Part shown: piece after piece, positions 1-6,037 of the stretch
How the letters are laid out: every line of letters begins with the position of its first letter
Position numbering within the stretch: position 1 is the stretch's first letter
Source of the DNA: Gemmatimonadaceae bacterium
GTDB lineage: Bacteria; Gemmatimonadota; Gemmatimonadetes; Gemmatimonadales; Gemmatimonadaceae
Assembly: GCA_013361745.1 (NCBI GenBank)
Contig: JABFXM010000299.1
Location: 1-15,079 of the forward strand
Direction: 5' to 3'
DNA: 15,079 bases
Notes under the pieces: model-generated
Database searches by the model: none
Seen by the model: only the letters and a program-made list of their open reading frames with translations
What the model was told of the DNA's origin: nothing
Position numbers and translations under genes: made by a program

Positions 1-487
1 CGGCGGCGACCGGCGCCGAGGCCGTCGCGGCTGTCGGATTCGCGGCCGATGCGGCGTTCGCGCCACCCTCGCTGCTCGGCGCGGGCGCGGTCGCGACCTG
101 CGCCGGCGCGACGCTCGCGTCGTCGACGTGACGCGAGAGCAGCATGGTTCCTCCGCCAGCCGCCGCGATGGCCACGGCCGCCGCCGTCTTCCAGCCGATC
201 CAACGCGCGCGTGGCAGCCTGCGTGGCGCTCGTGCGCCGTCGTCGACGAGCATGGGACGCGTCGGTGCCGCCGTCGCGGAACGTACCGCGCCCGCGATGC
301 GCACCACGTCGATCCGCGGTGCGACGCGAAGCGATGCCCGCACCGCCTGGATGAGCGCGAGCTCGCCCGCGCACATCCCGCACTCGGCGAGATGCGCCTC
401 GACCCGGGCCAGGTCGGCCGCGGAGAGCGCCCCCCCGGCCCGCTCGGGGAGCAGCTCGCGAATATCGACGTTCGAGCAGTCAGCCAT
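1..487 (-). CDS. Zinc-binding anti-sigma factor (zf-HC2 type), C-terminus cut by window edge
   Basis: The minus strand reads open from an ATG at 487-485 through to the window edge, giving 162 visible residues. The N-terminal domain has the zinc-binding anti-sigma pattern: Cys4, then His32, Cys36 and Cys39 in the string AHLAECGMCAGEL. An Arg-rich stretch (about residues 85-96) precedes a single hydrophobic segment at about 97-117 (WIGWKTAAAVAIAAAGG), then an Ala/Pro/Ser-rich tail typical of a periplasmic linker. The family holds a partner ECF sigma factor at the inner membrane until a signal releases it. Its ATG lies within the end of the sigma gene, overlapping by 8 bases, so the two are almost certainly translationally coupled and functional partners. 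The C-terminal sensory part lies outside the window, so the signal is unknown. The zinc motif and context are seen; the membrane-anchored role is inferred from the family. Confidence 0.85.
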   Translation of the reverse strand, partial: MADCSNVDIRELLPERAGGALSAADLARVEAHLAECGMCAGELALIQAVRASLRVAPRIDVVRIAGAVRSATAAPTRPMLVDDGARAPRRLPRARWIGWKTAAAVAIAAAGGGTMLLSRHVDDASVAPAQVATAPAPSSEGGANAASAANPTAATASAPVAA

Positions 488-1028
488 CGAGAAACTCCTT
501 CACCGCGCGCATCGCGTTGTGGTAATGCACTCTCGCCGCTCCTTCGGTCGTCCCCGCGACTTCGGCGATCTCCTTGTACGACAGTCCTTCCGCCACCCGC
601 AGGGAGAACACTTCGCGTTGCGTCGGCGTTAGCGCCGTCACGGCGTCGCGCACCCGCTGCTCCGTCTCCCCCGCGACCATCCCGTCGAGCGCGTCGAACT
701 CCGTCACCGCGTCCGCTTCCTCCACCGGCACCGCGACGGGACGCCTCGCGCGAGCGCGTCGTCGGTCGAGAACCAGCCGCCGCAGGATCGTGAAGAGCCA
801 AGTGCGAAGCGAGCTCTCCCCCCGGAACCCCTCGATCGAGCCGAAGGCGCGGACGAAGGTGTCCTGCACCAGCTCCTCGATCTCGTCTCGCACGCCCAGG
901 CTGGAGGCGAAGCGCGCCAGCGCCTCGGCGTGCCGCTCCACGATCTCCGTCGCCGCCCGCTCGTCGCCGCTTCGCCAGCGTGAGAGCAGAGTCGCGTCGG
1001 ACGCGAGGTCATCCGATGGGCCGATCAT
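480..1028 (-). CDS. ECF-family RNA polymerase sigma factor
   Basis: This 182-residue protein has the two-domain layout of extracytoplasmic-function sigma-70 factors. Region 2 spans about residues 30-92, with EELVQDTFVRAF and SSLRTWLFTILRRLVLDRRR (core binding and -10 recognition). An acidic linker follows, then region 4 at about 130-180 with LTPTQREVFSLR and a helix-turn-helix LSYKEIAEVAGTTEGAARV for -35 contact. Length is normal for the group. The start at 1026-1028 puts the protein at family length, but I see no clear Shine-Dalgarno ahead of it. The downstream gene is a zinc-binding anti-sigma factor that overlaps its stop, the usual sigma/anti-sigma operon. Such genes are often autoregulated. 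A GGGAAC on the minus strand at 1081-1086 resembles an ECF -35 element, but no CGTC-like -10 lies at the normal distance. Confidence 0.93.
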   Translation of the reverse strand: MIGPSDDLASDATLLSRWRSGDERAATEIVERHAEALARFASSLGVRDEIEELVQDTFVRAFGSIEGFRGESSLRTWLFTILRRLVLDRRRARARRPVAVPVEEADAVTEFDALDGMVAGETEQRVRDAVTALTPTQREVFSLRVAEGLSYKEIAEVAGTTEGAARVHYHNAMRAVKEFLDG

Positions 1029-1066
1029 GCGTTCACAAGGTGAGACGGCGACATGACGCGGATGTT

Positions 1067-1074
1067 AAGGAGGT
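1067..1074 (+). promoter_or_regulatory. Perfect Shine-Dalgarno-like octamer without a nearby start codon
   Basis: AAGGAGGT occurs in the 92-base gap between the divergent sigma and GDPD genes. It matches the 16S anti-Shine-Dalgarno tail exactly, but the first ATG, GTG or TTG downstream is the GDPD ATG at 1121, 46 bases on. On the other strand it reads as CCTCCTT within the sigma factor leader. It may be chance, a distal ribosome landing site, or part of a leader structure with the hairpin at 1097-1117. Confidence 0.3.
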
Positions 1075-1096
1075 CAGAGCGTTCCCGCCGCCCCTC

Positions 1097-1117
1097 GAGC
1101 CGGGTACCTTCCGGCTC
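1097..1117 (+). promoter_or_regulatory. Hairpin just before the GDPD start codon
   Basis: GAGCCGG at 1097-1103 pairs with CCGGCTC at 1111-1117 around a 7-base loop. The stem ends three bases before the ATG at 1121, so if it is in the transcript it would affect initiation of the phosphodiesterase gene. There is no T-run after it, so it is not a terminator. Confidence 0.35.
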
Positions 1118-1120
1118 ATC

Positions 1121-1849
1121 ATGACCGCCCACCCCGAGACGCCGCCCGCGCGCCCGAGCCTCGAGCTCATCGCACACCGCGGCGCGAAACGCGAGCGACC
1201 AGAGAACACCCTCGGGGCGTTCGCCCGCGCCATCGAGCTCGGGGCGGATGCCCTCGAGCTGGATGTTCACGCGACGCGTGACGGCGTGGTCGTCGTCCAT
1301 CACGACGCAGTCCCGAAGGACGTCGGGGTCGGCGGCGAGCCGCCGCTCCCGATCGCGCAATCCACCGCGCAGGAACTGGGTGCCTTCCGCGTCGGCGGCG
1401 AGCGCATCCCGACGCTCGCCGCGGTGCTCGCGCTCGCCGAGGGCCGCGCCACTGTCTACGTCGAGATCAAGGGCGTGGGAATCGAACGCGCGGTCGCCGA
1501 CGTGGTGCGCGCGTCGGGGGCGCGCTGCGCGATCCACTCCTTCGACCACGAGGCGATCGGGCGCGTCCGCGCGCTCGCGCCGGAGATCCCGCGCGGACTT
1601 CTCTTCGAGCACCGCGGTGCGGACATGCTGGCCGCGCTCGTCGAGTACGACGCGCGCGACCTCTGGCCGCACGTTCCCCTCGTCGACGAAGCGGTCGTCG
1701 AAGGTGCGCATCGCCTCGGCCGGCGCGTGGTCGTGTGGACGGTGAACAGCGCGGCCGACGCGGCCCGGCTCGCGGCGACGGGAGTCGACGCGCTGTGCGG
1801 CGATGACGTGCCCCTGCTTCGCGACGCGTTACGCGATTCGCGTCGCTGA
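1121..1849 (+). CDS. Glycerophosphodiester phosphodiesterase (GDPD/UgpQ family)
   Basis: The 242-residue protein starts close to the first TIM-barrel strand. It has the family's key motifs: HRG at 19-21 followed by PENT at 27-30, the metal-binding ELD at 47-49, VVVHHD at 57-62, VYVEIKG at 112-118 and the late VWTVN at 205-209. These residues bind the divalent cation and perform acid-base hydrolysis of glycerophosphodiesters to glycerol-3-phosphate and an alcohol. No signal peptide is seen, so it is probably cytosolic, like UgpQ, acting in phospholipid turnover or phosphate scavenging. The frame stays open further upstream (to 980), but that part overlaps the sigma gene and has no family residues, so the ATG at 1121 is preferred. 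It is not preceded by a close ribosome binding site. The C-terminal CGDDVPLL replaces the commoner TDDP-type ending. Confidence 0.92.
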   Translation: MTAHPETPPARPSLELIAHRGAKRERPENTLGAFARAIELGADALELDVHATRDGVVVVHHDAVPKDVGVGGEPPLPIAQSTAQELGAFRVGGERIPTLAAVLALAEGRATVYVEIKGVGIERAVADVVRASGARCAIHSFDHEAIGRVRALAPEIPRGLLFEHRGADMLAALVEYDARDLWPHVPLVDEAVVEGAHRLGRRVVVWTVNSAADAARLAATGVDALCGDDVPLLRDALRDSRR

Positions 1850-1903
1850 CGGCGCTCCGACACTGGCCCCGCTCTTCCCCGGCGAGTAGCTTCGCCCCAC
1901 CTC

Positions 1904-1919
1904 GCGGGCAACCGCCCGC
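1904..1919 (+). other. Small GC hairpin upstream of the amidohydrolase ribosome binding site
   Basis: GCGGGC at 1904-1909 pairs with GCCCGC at 1914-1919 around the loop AACC. It sits between the GDPD stop (1849) and the GGAGGG ribosome binding site at 1933-1938. No T-run follows, so it is at best a weak terminator or leader structure. I see no convincing promoter in 1850-1930. Confidence 0.3.
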
Positions 1920-1949
1920 ATCCACCCACAACGGAGGGACACCGCCGCG

Positions 1950-3401
1950 ATGCGCACAGCCGCACTCGCCGCAGTGCTCGTTACCGTCGCCTGCTCCGCG
2001 CCCTCGGCCAGACAGACGCCCGCGCCGCAGCGCGCGATGACGGACAGCACCGCGCAGTCGACCAACGGACTCGGACTCGGCGCCACCTCGGTGCCCGGCG
2101 CCGATCCGTTCCCGAGCACCTATCGCCCGTTCCCCTCGAAGGCGACGGTGATCCGCAACGTCACCATCCTGACCGCGGCCGGTCCGACGATCCGGAACGG
2201 TTCGGTGCTGCTCCGTGACGGCAGGATCGCCGCGGTCGGAGCGAGCGTCGACGCGCCATCCGATGCGACGGTGATCGACGGCGCGGGAAAGTATCTGACT
2301 CCGGGGATCATCGACATCCACTCGCACGTCGGCGCCGGTGCTTCTCCCGGCGATCGCGGCGCGCAGACGAACGACGTCAACGAGGCGACGAATCCCTCGA
2401 CGCCGTACGTGTGGGTGGAGCACTCCGTCTGGCCGCAGGATCCGCAGCTGCCGCGCGTGCTCGCCGGTGGAGTGACGACGATCCAGGTGCTGCCGGGCTC
2501 CGCGAACCTCATCGGCGGACGCAGCGTGGTGCTGAAGCTCGTTCCTTCGCGCAGCGTGCAGGGGATGAAGTTCCCGGGCGCGAAGTACGGGCTGAAGATG
2601 GCGTGCGGCGAGAATCCGAAGCGTGTCTACGCCCAGCGCGGACCGTCGACGCGGATGGGCAACATCGCCGGCTACCGCGCGCAGTGGATCCAGGCCGAGG
2701 CGTACCGGCGCCGCTGGGACAAGTGGAACGCGACGCATCAGGGAGACCCGCCGCAGCGCGACCTCGGCATGGAGACGCTCGCAGAGGTACTGCGCGGGAA
2801 CATCCTCGTGCACAACCACTGCTACCGCGCCGACGAGATGATGCAGATGATCGACATCTCGCACGAGTTCGGATACAGGATCCGCGCGTTCCATCATGGC
2901 GTCGAGGCGTACAAGGTCGCCGACGTCCTGGCGCGCGAGGGAATCGGCGCCGCGCTCTGGGCGGACTGGGGCGCCTTCAAGATGGAGGCGAACGACGCGG
3001 TGCGCGCGAACCTCCCGCTCGTGATGAAGGCGGGCGCGCGCGCGATCGTGCACTCGGACGACGAGTCGGGGATCCAGCGCCTGAATCAGGAAGCGGCGAA
3101 GGCGATGGCGGCCGGCAACAGGATCGGCGTTCCGGTGAGCGAGGACGACGCGATCAAGTGGCTCACCATCAATCCCGCGTGGGCGCTCGATCTCGACTCG
3201 AAGATCGGGTCGATCGAGGTGGGCAAGAACGCGGACGTCGTGCTCTGGTCGGGGGACCCGTTCAGCGTCTACTCGCGCACCGAGAAGGTGTGGATCGACG
3301 GCGCGATGATGTTCGATCGCTCGGACCCGAGCGAACGGTGGCGGACTGATTTCGAGCTCGGCTACGTTCCCGCCGTGCAACAGACGGGAGGATCGAAGTG
3401 A
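1950..3401 (+). CDS. Exported metal-dependent amidohydrolase (imidazolonepropionase-like), intact active site
   Basis: The 483-residue protein begins with a short hydrophobic signal (MRTAALAAVLVTVAC); Cys15 could be a lipidated cysteine, though the lipobox is imperfect (Thr at -3). A low-complexity linker leads to the amidohydrolase beta-sandwich (VTILTAAGPTIRNG, about 71-84). The TIM barrel keeps plausible metal ligands: His124 and His126 in DIHSH, His288/His290 in VHNH, His315/His316 in FHHG, and Asp370/Asp371 in HSDD. The C-terminal signature WLTINPAWALDLDSKIGSIE and GKNADVVLWSGDPF closes the fold. The family hydrolyses amide or related C-N bonds; some exported members act on peptides, but the substrate cannot be read here. 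GGAGGG at 1933-1938 supports the start. It overlaps the following, catalytically degenerate paralogue by one base, so they are probably made together and may form a complex. Confidence 0.9.
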   Translation: MRTAALAAVLVTVACSAPSARQTPAPQRAMTDSTAQSTNGLGLGATSVPGADPFPSTYRPFPSKATVIRNVTILTAAGPTIRNGSVLLRDGRIAAVGASVDAPSDATVIDGAGKYLTPGIIDIHSHVGAGASPGDRGAQTNDVNEATNPSTPYVWVEHSVWPQDPQLPRVLAGGVTTIQVLPGSANLIGGRSVVLKLVPSRSVQGMKFPGAKYGLKMACGENPKRVYAQRGPSTRMGNIAGYRAQWIQAEAYRRRWDKWNATHQGDPPQRDLGMETLAEVLRGNILVHNHCYRADEMMQMIDISHEFGYRIRAFHHGVEAYKVADVLAREGIGAALWADWGAFKMEANDAVRANLPLVMKAGARAIVHSDDESGIQRLNQEAAKAMAAGNRIGVPVSEDDAIKWLTINPAWALDLDSKIGSIEVGKNADVVLWSGDPFSVYSRTEKVWIDGAMMFDRSDPSERWRTDFELGYVPAVQQTGGSK

Positions 3402-4690
3402 TGCGCACACCGATTCTTCGCGCCGCGCTCCTCGTGAGCGCCGCGCTTCCATGCTCCCTCGTCGCCCAGACCGTCGCGATCACCGGCGGAAAGGTCTACA
3501 CCGTGAGCGGTGCGACGATCGACAACGGTACCGTCGTGATTCGCGATGGAAAGATCGTCGCGGTCGGCGGCAACGTCCCCGTTCCCGAGGGCGCGCAGCG
3601 CATCGACGCCACGGGCAAGTGGGTCACCCCCGGCCTCGTCGATGCCGCGACGCTGCTCGGCTTCAGTGAGATCGGGGCGGTTGGAGGGACGAACGACGCC
3701 GGCGCGACGGGCAAGGACCACGTCGCCGCCGCGTTCACGGTGTGGGAGGGGCTCAACCCGGCGTCGGTGCTCCTCAGCCCCACCCGCGAGGACGGCGTCA
3801 CGAGCGTCATCGTGCATCCGACAGACGGATTGTTCGCCGGCCAGAGCGCAGTCGTCGAGCTGGTGGACGGCGACGCGACCGACATGGTCATTCGTCGGTC
3901 GGCGGCGATGGTCGCGTACCTGAACAACGCCCGCGACGTCGGTGCCGAGTCGCGCGGCGAGATGCTGCTGCGCGTTCGTGAGATCCTCGACGACGCGCGC
4001 ACCTACGCGCGCCGGCGGGCGGATTTCGAGCGCGCCGAGACGCGACCCTTCGCGGCCGGGCGGCTCGACCTCGAGGCGCTGCAGCCGGTGCTCGCGGGGC
4101 GGCTGCCGCTGCTCGTCGCCGTCGACAAGGCGAGCGACATCCAGGCGGCGCTGCGGCTGGCGAAGGACTACAGCATCCGCCTGGTGATCGCGGGCGGCGC
4201 CGAAGCATGGATGGTGGCGGGTGACCTCGCCGCCGCCAGGGTGCCTGTCCTCACGGGCGCGATGAACAACATTCCCGAGAGCTTCAATGCCCTCGGCACG
4301 CGGCAGGAGAACGCCGCCTCACTCCGCGCCGCCGGGGTGACGGTCGCGCTGATCGGCAACGCGGGCGGGGGCGACGAGGAGACCTTCAACGTTCGCAACA
4401 TCCGCTACGAGGCGGGGAACGCGGTCGCCTACGGGATGAAGTGGGAGGACGCGCTCCGCGCGATCACGCTCACGCCGGCGGAGATCTTCGGCGTCGCCGA
4501 CCGCGTGGGCTCGCTGCAGGCTGGCCGGGACGCGAACGTCGTCGTGTGGAGTGGCGATCCATTCGAGTTCGCGACGCGCGCCGAGCACGTCTTCGTGCGC
4601 GGCAAGGAGTATCATGACGTGTCGCGCCAGGACCTCCTGATGGAACGCTACAAGAATCTCCCGCCGAACTACGAAACACAACTCAAGTAA
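3401..4690 (+). CDS. Exported amidohydrolase-fold protein lacking the metal ligands (probable pseudoenzyme)
   Basis: The 429-residue protein has a Sec signal peptide (MRTPILRAALLVSAALPCSL, cleavage likely after VA at 21-22). It keeps the amidohydrolase frame: VAITGGKVYTVSGATIDNGT and IRDGKIVAVGG at the start, WVTPGLVDA at 74-82, and a C-terminal LTPAEIFGVADRVGSLQAG plus DANVVVWSGDPFEF. The catalytic positions are not conserved. The HxH site reads DAAT (81-84), the strand that should carry a ligand His reads LLVAVDKASDI, the HG site reads IAGGAEAW, and the terminal Asp region reads GNAGGGDEE. I infer loss of metal-dependent catalysis and a structural or binding role beside the intact upstream paralogue. 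The ATG at 3401 shares its A with the upstream TGA; GGGAGG at 3386-3391 is well placed. A GTG at 3398 is an alternative start. Confidence 0.85.
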   Translation: MRTPILRAALLVSAALPCSLVAQTVAITGGKVYTVSGATIDNGTVVIRDGKIVAVGGNVPVPEGAQRIDATGKWVTPGLVDAATLLGFSEIGAVGGTNDAGATGKDHVAAAFTVWEGLNPASVLLSPTREDGVTSVIVHPTDGLFAGQSAVVELVDGDATDMVIRRSAAMVAYLNNARDVGAESRGEMLLRVREILDDARTYARRRADFERAETRPFAAGRLDLEALQPVLAGRLPLLVAVDKASDIQAALRLAKDYSIRLVIAGGAEAWMVAGDLAAARVPVLTGAMNNIPESFNALGTRQENAASLRAAGVTVALIGNAGGGDEETFNVRNIRYEAGNAVAYGMKWEDALRAITLTPAEIFGVADRVGSLQAGRDANVVVWSGDPFEFATRAEHVFVRGKEYHDVSRQDLLMERYKNLPPNYETQLK

Positions 4691-4805
4691 GGGGTCGGGG
4701 GTCAGGGGTCAGGGGTCGGCAGGACGATAGATGAGAGACGAGGGAGTGGCGTGTGGCCACTCCCTCGTCGTCGTTGCGGACCCCTGACCCCTGACCCCTG
4801 ACCCC
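4691..4805. repeat. Composite palindrome of GGGGTCA heptamers with G-quadruplex potential
   Basis: The outer arms, 4691-4721 and 4775-4805, are inverted copies of each other over 31 bases with two mismatches. Each arm is built from tandem GGGGTCA units, so each strand carries four runs of at least four G separated by two or three bases, a pattern able to form a G-quadruplex. A separate perfect hairpin lies inside. The element starts directly after the stop of the amidohydrolase-fold gene and ends nine bases before the last codon of the convergent gene, filling the intergenic space. It could act as a two-way transcription barrier, or be a member of a dispersed intergenic repeat family. Confidence 0.85.
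4737..4769. terminator. Bidirectional terminator-like hairpin between convergent genes
   Basis: A perfect 14-bp stem, GACGAGGGAGTGGC at 4737-4750 and its complement at 4756-4769, encloses a 5-base loop. It lies between convergent stops at 4690 and 4815. Neither side has a true T-run, so its termination strength is uncertain and may depend on the flanking G-run arms. Confidence 0.6.
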
Positions 4806-4810
4806 TACGC

Positions 4811-4832
4811 CCGGTCAGCTTGGATTGACCGG
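4811..4832 (-). other. Short inverted repeat over the stop codon of the coiled-coil gene
   Basis: CCGGTCA at 4811-4817 pairs with TGACCGG at 4826-4832 around an 8-base loop. It overlaps the TGA at 4815-4817 and lies next to the G-run palindrome, whose units share the GGTCA core. It has no T-run. Confidence 0.3.
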
Positions 4833-5144
4833 TGCGTCGGGCGCGGGCGGGCCGTCGATGGAGGCGCCGCGCGCGGCGCGGGCGGTACGCAGATCTTCCT
4901 CGAGCTTCGTGTGCTCCGCTTCGGCGGCCGCGAGCTCGCCGGAGAGGCGCGCATAGCTGTCGGTGTCGAGCTCCGTGTTCGCGCTGCGCGCGCGGTAGAA
5001 GGCGTATCCCAGCGCCTGCGCGGCCTTGTCCATCCGCTGCTTCGCGCGGAAAGCCTCGAGCTGGATGCGCCCCTCATCGAGGGCGCCCTGCGCCACACGG
5101 CCGGCGCGGTCGAGCTCGGACTTCAGTCGATCCCAGAGTGCCAT
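4815..5144 (-). CDS. Small coiled-coil protein of unknown function
   Basis: This gene encodes a 109-residue, highly charged and mostly helical cytosolic protein with no signal peptide or membrane segment. Residues 1-45 (MALWDRLKSELDRAGRVAQG onwards) look amphipathic. A middle segment (ALGYAFYRARSANTELDTDS, about 44-63) breaks the helix, and residues 64-92 (RLSGELAAAEAEHTKLEEDL) are predicted by eye to form a coiled coil. A Pro/Ala tail follows. AGGAAAGG directly before the ATG at 5142-5144 gives a good ribosome binding site. I do not recognise a named family; the pattern resembles small phasin-like or YtxH-like helical proteins only superficially. It is the last gene of the ribosomal block, separated from rpmA by a strong terminator, so it probably has its own promoter or depends on readthrough. 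Confidence 0.7.
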   Translation of the reverse strand: MALWDRLKSELDRAGRVAQGALDEGRIQLEAFRAKQRMDKAAQALGYAFYRARSANTELDTDSYARLSGELAAAEAEHTKLEEDLRTARAARGASIDGPPAPDAPVNPS

Positions 5145-5237
5145 CCTTTCCTCGCTGCTCGGGTTCGCGGACCTCGGCGAGGCCGCTGATTTCCGATACG
5201 GCCCGCCTCCGGAAGCTGTTTCAGAGCGCGGCCGCCG

Positions 5238-5272
5238 TCAAAAGCAGAACGGCCCCGCGATGCGGGGCCGTT
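5238..5272 (-). terminator. Rho-independent terminator after rpmA
   Basis: On the minus strand AACGGCCCCGC and GCGGGGCCGTT (5248-5258 and 5262-5272 on the plus strand) form a perfect 11-bp stem with a 3-base loop. CTGCTTTTG follows on the downstream side. It lies 23 bases past the rpmA stop and should end the rplU-rpmA transcript. Confidence 0.85.
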
Positions 5273-5295
5273 GCTTCGCTGCGTCGGACTGTCGC

Positions 5296-5574
5296 TTAGG
5301 CGACCGCGGTCTCGCGGGCCGGCGCGGGATAGACGCTGACCTTCTGCTGCTTCTTGTTCTTGTGCTCGAACGTCACGACGCCGTCGATGAGTGCGTAGAT
5401 CGTGTAGTCCGTGCCGAGGCCGACGTTGTTGCCGGGGTGCCACTTCGTGCCGCACTGACGGACGATGATGTTGCCCGCGACGACGCTCTCGCCGCCGAAC
5501 TTCTTCACGCCACGGTACTTCGGGTTCGAGTCGCGACCGTTGCGCGAGGAGCCTACGCCTTTCTTATGAGCCAT
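5296..5574 (-). CDS. rpmA: 50S ribosomal protein L27
   Basis: The 92-residue protein has the hallmark L27 N-terminus [19 protein letters not shown], which reaches towards the peptidyl-transferase centre. The conserved core follows, including [19 protein letters not shown] and [20 protein letters not shown]. There is no N-terminal leader peptide of the kind cleaved in Firmicutes; the mature sequence begins straight after Met. The C-terminus is slightly longer than the core, with a [12 protein letters not shown] segment. GGAGGG lies five bases before the ATG at 5572-5574. It follows rplU after a 14-base gap, the near-universal rplU-rpmA order, and ends before a strong terminator. Confidence 0.98.
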   Translation of the reverse strand: MAHKKGVGSSRNGRDSNPKYRGVKKFGGESVVAGNIIVRQCGTKWHPGNNVGLGTDYTIYALIDGVVTFEHKNKKQQKVSVYPAPARETAVA

Positions 5575-5588
5575 TGTGCCCTCCTCGC

Positions 5589-5906
5589 TCAGCCGAGGGT
5601 GATGTCGTTGATCCGGACTTCGGTGAAGCCCTGCCGATGCCCCTGCTTGCGGGCGTAGTTCTTCCGCCGCTTGAACTTGAAGACGACGATCTTGTCGCCG
5701 AGTCCGTGCTTGACGATGGTGCCGGTGACCTTCGCGCCCTGGACCATCGGGACGCCGGTCTTGGCGTTCTTCCCGTCCGATCCGAAGAGCACTTCGTTGA
5801 ACTCGACGGTGCTCCCCTGCTCGCCGACGAGCGAAGGGATCCGGAGCGTCTTGCCCGGCTCGGCGCGATACTGCTTGCCGCCGGTGCGAATGATTGCGTA
5901 AGCCAT
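5589..5906 (-). CDS. rplU: 50S ribosomal protein L21
   Basis: The 105-residue protein matches L21 along its length: [18 protein letters not shown] at the start, then [31 protein letters not shown] and the basic [20 protein letters not shown], which contacts 23S rRNA. The C-terminal [11 protein letters not shown] is typical. Length is normal. The ATG at 5904-5906 has no obvious Shine-Dalgarno but is fixed by the family N-terminus. A good sigma-70 type promoter lies just upstream (5940-5968). It is followed by rpmA and was probably co-transcribed with the RNase G/E gene ancestrally. Confidence 0.98.
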   Translation of the reverse strand: MAYAIIRTGGKQYRAEPGKTLRIPSLVGEQGSTVEFNEVLFGSDGKNAKTGVPMVQGAKVTGTIVKHGLGDKIVVFKFKRRKNYARKQGHRQGFTEVRINDITLG

Positions 5907-5939
5907 GGAAATCAGACGGGTAAAAGCTGTGAGCCTCTA

Positions 5940-5968
5940 AACATAGACCGCCCCCGGGCTCCTGTAAA
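5940..5968 (-). promoter_or_regulatory. Sigma-70 type promoter of rplU-rpmA
   Basis: On the minus strand TTTACA (5963-5968) and TATGTT (5940-5945) are separated by exactly 17 bases and lie about 35 bases before the rplU ATG. Both hexamers are close to consensus and stand out in this GC-rich sequence. The spacer contains one arm of a terminator-like hairpin. Confidence 0.7.
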
Positions 5969-5982
5969 GGCCCTGGGGGCGG
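5948..5982 (-). terminator. Terminator-like hairpin overlapping the rplU promoter
   Basis: CCGCCCCC at 5948-5955 pairs with GGGGGCGG at 5975-5982, and GGGC/GCCC continue the stem past a one-base bulge. It lies 56 bases past the stop of the lipoprotein gene and probably ends that transcript. The T content after it on the minus strand is modest (TCTATGTTT), and that stretch includes the rplU -10 box. Confidence 0.6.
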
Positions 5983-6037
5983 CTCTAAGCTATAAGGCGT
6001 AAGAGGTTAGCGACTGCGCCGATTCGAATTCCGCGCC

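Noticed and set aside
980..1120. Upstream extension of the GDPD frame
   Set aside because: It overlaps the sigma factor gene on the other strand and has no family residues; the first barrel motif begins shortly after the ATG at 1121.
1029..1120. GGGAAC as an ECF -35 element for the sigma operon
   Set aside because: The nearest CGTC-like -10 lies 22 bases downstream instead of the usual 15-17.
1467..3452. A 661-codon open frame on the minus strand
   Set aside because: It is antisense to the GDPD and first amidohydrolase genes, is Arg-rich throughout and has no recognisable domain.
4691..4806. CRISPR array or insertion-sequence end
   Set aside because: The units are contiguous 7-base repeats without spacers and there is no transposase or target duplication; the arms are arranged as one palindrome.
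5145..5247. TTGACG on the minus strand as a -35 box for the coiled-coil gene
   Set aside because: The only -10-like hexamer (TATCGG) lies 37 bases away, too far for a normal promoter.
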